A stretch of 15,782 nt of DNA from SIG480 sp045595605. Lineage in GTDB: Bacteria > Bacillota > Clostridia > Oscillospirales > JAAYXM01. This document shows positions 1 to 5,827 of this stretch, piece by piece. The position numbers and the translations under genes were made by a program. A model generated the notes under the pieces. The model saw only the letters and a program-made list of their open reading frames with translations. It ran no database searches and was not told the origin of the DNA. Within the stretch, counting starts at the first letter, position 1. Each line of letters begins with the position of its first letter. Location of the stretch: contig JAZOAS010000047.1 of the NCBI GenBank assembly GCA_045595605.1, positions 1 through 15,782 on the forward strand, in the 5' to 3' direction.

Positions 1-1482
1 GAAGGCGACGCAGTAACAGTTGACGGTGGCGTTGTAACAGCTGTAAAGGCTGGCACAGCAACAGTCAAGGTTGCACTCGTTGCAAACCCGGCAATCTTCA
101 AGACAGTAACAGTAACAGTTACTGAAGGAACTGGCGGTGGAAATGAGCTCCCGGATGAAGAAGAAGGGGGCGATGATCCGATCCCGGTAGCAGGTGTAGA
201 GCTTGATCAGGAAGCACTTACTGTTGAGATTTACAAGACAGCACAGCTTACAGCAACAGTTTCACCTGAACTTGCAAACAATAAGACAGTTGTATGGTCA
301 TCTGACAACGAAGATGTTGCAACAGTTGATCAGAACGGTCTCATCACAGCTGTTGACACAGGTAAGGCAAACATCACTGTAACAACAGAAGATGGCGAGT
401 TCACAGACACTTGTGCAGTGACAGTCAAACTTCCTGAGTTGACATTTGCAACATCTATGGGTGCAGGTCTCCAGCTTGAATCAGAGATTTATATCTATGT
501 CCGCTTCGGTTTCGAGAACATGAAGGGATTGACAATGAATCAGCTCAAGGATCGTGTAGGTATCCTTGTTTGGGATGCAGACACAACATTGTCGGATGAA
601 GAATTGACTTACGAAAACTGCAGTAATGTCATTTCTAATAAGGATGTAGAAGAGGATGAAGATGATGTTGTTATCGTATTTGATGCAACCAGATTCGAAT
701 CTAATACAGGAGGAATCCCGGCGAAGGAAATGGGCGATTACATCCACTTCCGTCCGTATCTTGACAACGGAGACGGCACATACACATACGGAAGACTTGT
801 AAAGAGCTATGCTCCGACAAAGTATTTGAAGAGCCGTATCAGCAAGGCTGAAGGGGATTTGGCTGTTTGTGTAGCACTCGCAAATTATGGTGCAGCAGCA
901 CAGAAATACTTCGGATACAACACAGATGCATTAATTACAGAAGTATTGAAGGCAGAAGGTGTTTTCACTGATGCAATGATGGTATCTCCGTGGAAGGAAA
1001 GCATGGTTAGATCTGATTGGAGTGTTACTGCAAAAGAGGGTGCACTCATCAGAAACAACCCGCCGATAACAGGTCGTGGAGCTATGTTGGGATTGGAAGG
1101 AAAGATCTTGACACAGTTCACAATAACAGTAACAGGCATAGATGTAGAGAGCATCAAGATGCTTTACTGGACAGAAGAACAGTACAATTCAGTAGATGTT
1201 CTTACAGAAGACAATGTATCAAGCGTAGAGGAAATGATTCCTGACAAGACAACTGCAAATAAGTGGAGTTACGAGATTGGAAAGCCTGCAAAGGAAATGT
1301 TCAAGACTCACTACACATGTGCAGTAGTCACAGATACATCTGGCAACAAGTACTACGGTGGTGTTGTTCCGTATAGCCCTGAACGCTATGGATACACAAA
1401 GAGAAATGGAACAACCGACCTTGATGAACTTGCAAGACGCATTGTCGTCTACGGCGATGCTGCAAGAGCATATTTTGGTTAA
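1..1482 (+). CDS. C-terminal part of a large Ig-like (BIG2) surface protein, 5' truncated by the window
   Basis: The reading frame is open from base 1, so this is the last 493 codons of a longer gene whose start lies outside the window. Fragment residues 1-41 end one BIG2-like beta-sandwich (G-x-V-T-A-V-K-A-G-T-A-T-V). An acidic Gly/Glu/Asp linker follows at about 45-60. A complete BIG2 domain at about 62-143 shows the typical VWSSDNEDVATVD and GLITAVDTGKANITV pattern. The remaining 350 residues hold two related modules, each ending in a helix: YGAAAQKYFGYN (bases 886-921) and YGDAARAYFG at the very C-terminus. BIG2 domains are typical of secreted, cell-surface proteins; adhesion or scaffolding is possible but not shown. 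No LPXTG or membrane anchor is seen at the C-terminus. Codon use is strongly biased (GCA, ACA, AAG, GTT), resembling the importer lipoprotein and suggesting high expression. Substrate and exact role are unknown. Confidence 0.85.
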   Translation, partial: EGDAVTVDGGVVTAVKAGTATVKVALVANPAIFKTVTVTVTEGTGGGNELPDEEEGGDDPIPVAGVELDQEALTVEIYKTAQLTATVSPELANNKTVVWSSDNEDVATVDQNGLITAVDTGKANITVTTEDGEFTDTCAVTVKLPELTFATSMGAGLQLESEIYIYVRFGFENMKGLTMNQLKDRVGILVWDADTTLSDEELTYENCSNVISNKDVEEDEDDVVIVFDATRFESNTGGIPAKEMGDYIHFRPYLDNGDGTYTYGRLVKSYAPTKYLKSRISKAEGDLAVCVALANYGAAAQKYFGYNTDALITEVLKAEGVFTDAMMVSPWKESMVRSDWSVTAKEGALIRNNPPITGRGAMLGLEGKILTQFTITVTGIDVESIKMLYWTEEQYNSVDVLTEDNVSSVEEMIPDKTTANKWSYEIGKPAKEMFKTHYTCAVVTDTSGNKYYGGVVPYSPERYGYTKRNGTTDLDELARRIVVYGDAARAYFG

Positions 1483-1486
1483 TATT

Positions 1487-1496
1487 AAGGAGGTGA
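1487..1496 (+). promoter_or_regulatory. Very strong ribosome binding site of the small peptide gene
   Basis: AAGGAGGTGA is an essentially perfect complement to the 3' end of 16S rRNA. It lies just after the stop codon of the surface protein, 7 nt before the ATG at 1504. It is the main evidence that the 30-codon ORF is translated, and efficiently. Confidence 0.85.
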
Positions 1497-1503
1497 AAAT
1501 ATA

Positions 1504-1596
1504 ATGAAGTACGAAGCACCGAAGTTTGAGGTTCTTGAGATTGCAGCTGATGTTATCACAACATCAGGCAACTACCTCCCTGAAGAAGAGGTCTAA
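1504..1596 (+). CDS. 30-residue peptide with DVITTSG core, possible precursor peptide
   Basis: A short ORF with a near-perfect Shine-Dalgarno starts 21 nt after the surface-protein stop and ends 14 nt before a strong terminator, so it is the last gene of that transcript. The peptide begins MKYEAPKFEVLEI, continues with AADVITTSGNY and ends LPEEEV. It has no Cys, no signal peptide and no membrane segment. From memory, short Clostridia peptides of the form YxxPxxE...DVITTS are common and mostly unannotated; no database was checked. The hydrophobic/acidic N-terminal half followed by a Thr-Thr-Ser-Gly-Asn-Tyr stretch resembles a leader plus modifiable core of a ribosomally made, modified peptide. 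The next gene downstream encodes a radical SAM enzyme, which is suggestive. It could equally be an accessory or expression-linked peptide of the surface protein. Translation is well supported; function is unknown. Confidence 0.7.
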   Translation: MKYEAPKFEVLEIAADVITTSGNYLPEEEV

Positions 1597-1610
1597 TCAA
1601 ACCTAAAGGG

Positions 1611-1648
1611 ACAGGGCAGACGATTTTTCGTCTGCCCTGTTTCTTTGT
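1611..1648 (+). terminator. Intrinsic terminator of the surface protein/peptide unit (first of two)
   Basis: A perfect 13-bp stem, ACAGGGCAGACGA (1611-1623) with TCGTCTGCCCTGT (1628-1640), closes on a TTTT loop and is followed by the T-rich run TTCTTTGT. It begins 14 nt after the peptide stop. Confidence 0.9.
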
Positions 1649-1654
1649 ATAGAG

Positions 1655-1686
1655 AAAACGACTGGCAATTTTGCCAGTCGTTTTTG
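1655..1686 (+). terminator. Second tandem intrinsic terminator, possibly bidirectional
   Basis: A perfect 14-bp inverted repeat, AAAACGACTGGCAA (1655-1668) and TTGCCAGTCGTTTT (1671-1684), is separated by only TT, so the outermost loop pairs probably open. It ends in a T run. The A-run on its left arm could also serve as a U-tract on the opposite strand. With the first hairpin it insulates the radical SAM gene from upstream transcription. Confidence 0.85.
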
Positions 1687-1701
1687 TAAAAAGGCCATAT
1701 G

Positions 1702-1730
1702 TTGACAATAAATATGCAATGTGCTAAAAT
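1702..1730 (+). promoter_or_regulatory. Sigma-70/SigA-type promoter of the radical SAM gene
   Basis: TTGACA (1702-1707, consensus) is separated by 17 nt from TAAAAT (1725-1730). The TG of an extended -10 precedes the hexamer (TGCTAAAAT). Transcription would start near 1737, leaving a leader of about 79 nt. Confidence 0.8.
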
Positions 1731-1738
1731 TTAAACTG

Positions 1739-1760
1739 GTCATATGACTGTGCTAGCACA
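1739..1760 (+). promoter_or_regulatory. Two abutting palindromes at the start of the radical SAM gene leader, possible operator
   Basis: GTCATATGAC (1739-1748) and TGTGCTAGCACA (1749-1760) are both perfect palindromes and touch each other just after the predicted transcription start. Alternatively CATAT (1741-1745) can pair with ATATG (1761-1765) around the second palindrome, giving an RNA stem-loop with an unpaired GAC. This suits a repressor site or a 5' hairpin; no matching regulator is identified. Confidence 0.45.
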
Positions 1761-1815
1761 ATATGGAGAATGTTTATATGTAATTGTGATTGCGATAATA
1801 TAGGGAGGGGATATT

Positions 1816-3531
1816 GTGTCTGAAATTGTATTTATAACTCCTAACTTTGGCGGGTTTGTACGCGAGGAACCTGTAGGGACTCTTTTGCTGACAAGTATAT
1901 TAAGAAATTCAGGATTTCATGCCGACATTTTACAGTTTCATCATTTTGGAGATGTGAGCCAATTCGATTTATTTATTAGCACAGCTATAGAAAAAATAAT
2001 GGATAAGAAGCCGCGAGTTATTTCTTTCTATACTCGCTGTGATACATATCATATTTCTTTGAAAATCGCAGAAAAGGTCAAAGAGCATATCCCCAATGCT
2101 TATGTTGTATTTGCTGGTCCACAGGCTGATCTTTCGGCGATAGATACAATTCGCGAGATTCCTTATGTTGACTATATATGTTGCGGAGAAGGAGAACTGA
2201 CTGTTGTGCCTTTTTTCGCGTCGCTCATTGAAGGGAATCCTAATCATGCAATCAAAGGGTTGGTGTACCGTGAAGGTGATAGGATAATTAAAAATCCGCG
2301 CCCGGATTTGATCGAAAATTTAGATTCACTACCCGCGATTGACTATTCTTTGTTGAATTACAGTAACGAAGGTCTTACTACAAGAGCAAAGACACTGTTT
2401 CCTGTAGATGTTGGCAGGGGGTGTCCGTTCGCCTGTACCTTTTGCAGTACAAAAACTTTTTGGGCAAGAAAGTACCGATTGAAGAGCGCAGAAAAAATAA
2501 TATCAGAGATCAAACACATCCACGAAACTTATGGAGTTACTAGTTTTAATTTCGAACACGATATGTTCACGATGAACAGAGAAAAAGTAATCAAGATATG
2601 TAAAATGCTAAAACAACTTGACTTTCCAATTACTTGGAGATGCAGTGCAAGAGTGGATTGTATTGATGATGAACTTATCGATATTATGAGTGATGCTGGA
2701 ATGAACATTCTTTTCGTGGGTATTGAATCAGGATCGCCCAGAATGCAGAAGTTGATCAATAAGAACCTGAAGTTGGATGATGTGCCGAGAAAGCTACGTT
2801 ACATTGCAAACAAAGGCGTAAAAGTAACGGCGTCATTTATTTTTGGTTTTCCAGATGAAACTGAACAAGATTTTGCTCAAACGATGCAACTGGCAACTGA
2901 GCTATGCACGATAAATGGTGTGTATGTTCTTTCCAATCTTTGTACATTTTTTCCAGGAACAGAACTTACCGATAGATACTATGACCAGTTGGAAGAAGCC
3001 TCAACATATGCAACTATAACGGGAAGCGTTGCTGTGTTGGAGTGTCAAGAACTTATTCAAAAGCATCCAACGATTTTTCCACATTTTCGAGAATTCAAGA
3101 CAGAACTCAGAGAAAAGATTAAGTACTATCCTCAGATGCTGAACAACTGGCAGTCACTACATCCAATTTATGGATATATCCAAGAAAAATACTATAAGGA
3201 TTGTATTTGCAATATTTTGTATGATTTTTCAGATTTGAACAAGTCGTTGCTGGAAGCAGGTGTTGGTGGACTTGAATTAATGCAAAACGATCATTTGCTT
3301 GATAAATTTGCCGATGATGAACATTACGAAAAAATCAAGGAAGTTGCAAAGTTTTTGGTATGGAAAAACACGGCGCGGGCCGGAGATGTAGAAGTGTTTG
3401 GTATCGATGCTGCTGCGGTATTAAAAGGAACATCAATTGTAGAGTTGAGGAAAACAATTACAGCAGTGTACTGCCAGCTCAATCAAAATGGGCAGACAAC
3501 ATTTCGAGTTGTGAGCATATCCGAGAAGTGA
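1816..3531 (+). CDS. Cobalamin-binding-type radical SAM enzyme of unknown substrate
   Basis: The 571-residue cytoplasmic protein starts at a GTG 6 nt after GGGAGGGG (1803-1810). Residues 1-150 form a Rossmann-like B12-binding domain (PRVISFYTRCDT, VVFAGPQADL, CCGEGE); the classical DxHxxG cobalamin-ligand motif is not evident, as in many members of this class. The radical SAM core (about 195-410) carries the 4Fe-4S motif C203-x3-C207-x2-C210 in GRGCPFACTFCS, and the SAM-contact motif GIESGSPRMQKL. About 150 further residues form an unrecognised C-terminal domain rich in charged and aromatic residues. Family members perform methylations, cyclisations or ring rearrangements on lipids, antibiotics and peptides. 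It is transcribed alone from its own promoter, between terminators, and is AT-richer with different codon choice from its neighbours (more ATA, TTG, AGA, AAA), which suggests separate acquisition. The 30-residue peptide upstream is the only nearby candidate substrate. Enzyme class is certain; reaction is unknown. Confidence 0.9.
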   Translation: MSEIVFITPNFGGFVREEPVGTLLLTSILRNSGFHADILQFHHFGDVSQFDLFISTAIEKIMDKKPRVISFYTRCDTYHISLKIAEKVKEHIPNAYVVFAGPQADLSAIDTIREIPYVDYICCGEGELTVVPFFASLIEGNPNHAIKGLVYREGDRIIKNPRPDLIENLDSLPAIDYSLLNYSNEGLTTRAKTLFPVDVGRGCPFACTFCSTKTFWARKYRLKSAEKIISEIKHIHETYGVTSFNFEHDMFTMNREKVIKICKMLKQLDFPITWRCSARVDCIDDELIDIMSDAGMNILFVGIESGSPRMQKLINKNLKLDDVPRKLRYIANKGVKVTASFIFGFPDETEQDFAQTMQLATELCTINGVYVLSNLCTFFPGTELTDRYYDQLEEASTYATITGSVAVLECQELIQKHPTIFPHFREFKTELREKIKYYPQMLNNWQSLHPIYGYIQEKYYKDCICNILYDFSDLNKSLLEAGVGGLELMQNDHLLDKFADDEHYEKIKEVAKFLVWKNTARAGDVEVFGIDAAAVLKGTSIVELRKTITAVYCQLNQNGQTTFRVVSISEK

Positions 3532-3634
3532 TCTGCAAAATTGAATTTGTATGCGGACGAGTATTCTTATGTTTTTGGTTAACTTCATAATGCAATGTGT
3601 GTTATTTTCACAATGGGAAAGAATCGACAAAAAA

Positions 3635-3671
3635 CCCTCGCTGTAGGACTGTTCCACAGCGGGGTTTTTTT
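3635..3671 (+). terminator. Intrinsic terminator after the radical SAM gene
   Basis: CCTCGCTGT (3636-3644) pairs with ACAGCGGGG (3656-3664), including one G-U pair, around an 11-nt loop, and is followed by seven Ts. It lies about 100 nt after the stop codon. The rest of 3532-3741 is AT-rich with no supported gene. Confidence 0.85.
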
Positions 3672-3741
3672 AATGTTGCTCGCATAAGGTGGTTCTGTTT
3701 GTATGGCTTATGTTTAGATATGGCAAACTAAAAACTTCCCC

Positions 3742-3770
3742 TTGACTTTAGCAAGATAAAGTGGTATCAT
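3742..3770 (+). promoter_or_regulatory. Promoter of the histidine operon
   Basis: TTGACT (3742-3747) and TATCAT (3765-3770) are separated by 17 nt. The start near 3777 gives a leader of only about 30 nt before the hisR ATG, which leaves no room for a T-box or attenuator, so control is expected at initiation. Confidence 0.85.
3745..3762 (+). promoter_or_regulatory. Putative HisR operator in the his promoter
   Basis: ACTTTA-N6-TAAAGT overlaps the end of the -35 box and lies in the -35/-10 spacer, where a bound protein would block RNA polymerase. The same half-sites with the same 6-nt gap occur in the importer promoter at 11530-11547; the shared form is ACTTTANNANGATAAAGTG. TrpR-type dimers bind such short inverted repeats. 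Assignment to the adjacent TrpR-like protein is inference. Confidence 0.7.
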
Positions 3771-3805
3771 ATGAAAGTGAATATAAAATACAAGGGGTGT
3801 TTATA

Positions 3806-4102
3806 ATGGCAGAAATTCGATCAGAGTCTCTTGACAGACTCTTTAATGTTATTTTAAAACTTGAAAGCGTTGATGAATGCTATAAATTTTTTGAGGATAT
3901 CTGTACCATAAAGGAAGTTCAGGATATGGGCCAGCGCTTTGATGTTGCCTGCCTTCTCGATTCGGGAAAGAACTATCAGGATATCTCAAAAGAGGTCAAT
4001 GTTTCTACTGCGACGATAAGCCGCGTCAGCCGTTGCCTTAACTACGGAAGCGGCGGATACAAAACTGCACTCTCGAAGTTGTCTGCGGAGGAAAAAAGAT
4101 GA
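3806..4102 (+). CDS. hisR: TrpR-like (YerC/YecD family) regulator, probable histidine repressor HisR
   Basis: The 98-residue protein belongs to the TrpR-related YerC/YecD family, helical throughout. Its helix-turn-helix lies at about residues 58-84 (YQDISKEVNVSTATISRVSR) and is followed by the family's CLNYGSGGY segment. I chose the ATG at 3806, which follows AAGGGGTG at 3792-3799. An in-frame GTG at 3761 would start inside the promoter, upstream of the predicted transcription start, and is rejected. Relatives heading Clostridia his operons are described as HisR, a repressor of histidine genes probably using histidine as co-repressor; the hisR symbol follows that use and is unrelated to the E. 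coli tRNA gene. Its stop overlaps the hisZ start (ATGA). Being first in the operon, it is probably autoregulated through the operator at 3745-3762. Family assignment is strong; the ligand is inferred from context. Confidence 0.9.
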   Translation: MAEIRSESLDRLFNVILKLESVDECYKFFEDICTIKEVQDMGQRFDVACLLDSGKNYQDISKEVNVSTATISRVSRCLNYGSGGYKTALSKLSAEEKR

Positions 4103-5205
4103 GCGAGATACTTGGTGTTTTGAAAAACGACGAGAGGGTAGTTTTTGCCCTCCGCAAGCTGTATGAAAAATACGGCTACTCAAAATACAAAATGGGAAAG
4201 TTTGAGGAATACGACCTTTATGTCAGAAACAAGGACTTCCTCATTTCCGACAGCGTAATTACATTCACCGACACAAACGGCAGAATAAAGGCTTTAAAGC
4301 CGGACGTTACGCTCTCGATAATCAAAAACTGCAAGGATGAAAAATCTGTCGTTGAGAAGCTCTATTATAACGAGAATGTTTACAGAGTAACGAAAGAGGC
4401 AGAGGGCTTTCGCGAGATTATGCAGACGGGTCTTGAGTGCATCGGAGATATCGACGATTACGCCGTTTTCGAGGTTCTCTCTCTTGCCATGAAGAGCCTT
4501 CTCGAAATCTCGGACGAGTGCGTTCTCGACATTTCTCACATAGGAATTCTCACTGACATTATCGATACAATGTCGCTTTCAGATGAAGAACGCCGCGAGG
4601 TTATAAAGTGCATCGGCGAGAAGAACATCCACGGTATTTCCGCTATCTGCGGAGACAGCACCGGCGCAGAGGCGCTGAAGGCGCTTGTTTCTCTCTACGG
4701 CGACCCTGACGAGATTCTCCAAAAGCTCTCTGAAATTTCTGTAAATAAAGAATATATCGGCGAGCTTGAGTCGGTTGTTGAAGCTTTTCGCGCTGCAAAT
4801 CTTCTCGGTAAGCTTCATATAGATTTCTCGGTAGTTGATGATATAAAATACTATAACGGTATCGTATTCAAAGGCTTTGTAAAAGGCGTTCCTGCAAGCG
4901 TTCTCTCCGGCGGAAGATATGATAACCTCATGAAGCGAATGGGAAAGACCTCGGGCGCTATCGGCTTTGCGATATATATTGATATGCTAAAGAGCCTTGA
5001 AAGCGACTCTGAGCGCTTTGACGCAGACACTCTCCTTATCTACGAAGACGGCGAGAGTGCCGCAAACATCAGCCGTGCGGTTGAGCTCCTTTCTTCACGA
5101 GGGGAGAGTGTATGCGCCCGCCGCAAGGCTCCTGCGAAGTGTCGATACAGAAGAAAGGTTAAGCTTTCTAAAGGCGAGTTGACGGAGGTTTTGGACAATG
5201 CTTAA
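4099..5205 (+). CDS. hisZ: ATP phosphoribosyltransferase regulatory subunit HisZ
   Basis: This 368-residue paralogue of histidyl-tRNA synthetase has lost aminoacylation and forms a hetero-octamer with short-form HisG. It is needed for HisG activity and transmits histidine feedback inhibition. Visible class II synthetase features are a motif 2-like KLYYNENVYRV at about residues 90-100, YYNGIVFKGFV near 250, and the motif 3-like LSGGRYDNLMKRMGK segment with TSGAIGFAIY. The C-terminal tRNA anticodon-binding domain of true HisRS is absent, in agreement with HisZ. The start ATG overlaps the hisR stop by 4 nt, with GGAGG just upstream (4087-4091), implying translational coupling. Its own 3' end overlaps hisG by 8 nt, fitting equimolar synthesis of the two subunits. 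The pairing with a 209-residue HisG downstream makes the assignment secure over hisS. Confidence 0.93.
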   Translation: MSEILGVLKNDERVVFALRKLYEKYGYSKYKMGKFEEYDLYVRNKDFLISDSVITFTDTNGRIKALKPDVTLSIIKNCKDEKSVVEKLYYNENVYRVTKEAEGFREIMQTGLECIGDIDDYAVFEVLSLAMKSLLEISDECVLDISHIGILTDIIDTMSLSDEERREVIKCIGEKNIHGISAICGDSTGAEALKALVSLYGDPDEILQKLSEISVNKEYIGELESVVEAFRAANLLGKLHIDFSVVDDIKYYNGIVFKGFVKGVPASVLSGGRYDNLMKRMGKTSGAIGFAIYIDMLKSLESDSERFDADTLLIYEDGESAANISRAVELLSSRGESVCARRKAPAKCRYRRKVKLSKGELTEVLDNA

Positions 5206-5827
5206 TGTTGCGCTGCCAAAGGGCAGGCTTGGAGAAAAAGTTTATAAGACTTTTGCGGCGGCAGGTTTTCCGTGCCCTGGGCTTCTGGAAGAAAGCCGCA
5301 AGCTTATTTTTGAAAATCGCGAGGCAGGCGTGCGCTATTTCTGGGTAAAGCCGTCGGATGTCGCGATATATGTAGAGCGGGGCGCTGCTGACATCGGCGT
5401 TGCAGGCAAGGACATATTGCTTGAGTATGCGCCTGATGTTTACGAGCTTTCAGACCTCGGTCTTGGCGTTTGCCGAATGGCGGTCGCCGCTCCGCGTGAT
5501 TTTCGCGACAACACCTCGAGAACGCTTCGCGTGGCGACGAAGTTCCGCAACATCGCGAGCGGGTATTACAGTGCAAAGGGGCGCGATATCGACATCATCC
5601 ACTTAAACGGCTCAATCGAAATTGCTCCGATTCTTGGTCTTTCCGATGTAATCGTCGATATAGTTGAAACGGGAACAACGCTCAAGGAAAATAACCTCGA
5701 GGTTTTTGAGACGATAGTTCCGATTTCCGCAAGGCTTATTGCGAACAAATCAAGCTTTAAGTTCAAAGCAGAGCAGATTGAGAAAATCGTGAGGGAGATT
5801 GAGCGCTCGCAGGAGGCGAAAAAATGA
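5198..5827 (+). CDS. hisG: ATP phosphoribosyltransferase catalytic subunit HisG, short form
   Basis: Catalyses the first committed step of histidine synthesis: ATP plus PRPP to phosphoribosyl-ATP. At 209 residues it is the short form, lacking the C-terminal ACT-like histidine-binding domain of long HisG, and so depends on HisZ for activity and feedback control. Recognisable segments are the N-terminal NVALPKGRLGEKV, the ADIGVAGKDILLE loop, HLNGSIEIAPILGLSD and the PRPP-binding VDIVETGTTLKENNL near residues 150-165. The ATG at 5198 lies within the last codons of hisZ and is preceded by GGAGG (5184-5188). The stop overlaps the hisD ATG by 4 nt. Nothing is truncated and all family landmarks are present. 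Confidence 0.96.
   Translation: MLNVALPKGRLGEKVYKTFAAAGFPCPGLLEESRKLIFENREAGVRYFWVKPSDVAIYVERGAADIGVAGKDILLEYAPDVYELSDLGLGVCRMAVAAPRDFRDNTSRTLRVATKFRNIASGYYSAKGRDIDIIHLNGSIEIAPILGLSDVIVDIVETGTTLKENNLEVFETIVPISARLIANKSSFKFKAEQIEKIVREIERSQEAKK

Noticed and set aside
1699..1734. 11-codon ORF in the radical SAM promoter region
   Set aside because: It overlaps the -35 and -10 boxes, so it would not be transcribed from that promoter.
3550..3648. 31-32 codon ORF after the radical SAM gene as another precursor peptide
   Set aside because: No ribosome binding site, not peptide-like in composition, and it reads into the terminator stem.
3761..3805. Upstream GTG start for the HisR-like protein
   Set aside because: It lies between the -35 and -10 boxes, before the predicted transcript start; the ATG at 3806 has a ribosome binding site and gives the family length.
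3771..3805. T-box or His-codon attenuator ahead of the his operon
   Set aside because: The leader is only about 30 nt, without T-box sequence, His-codon run or hairpin; the operator explains control.
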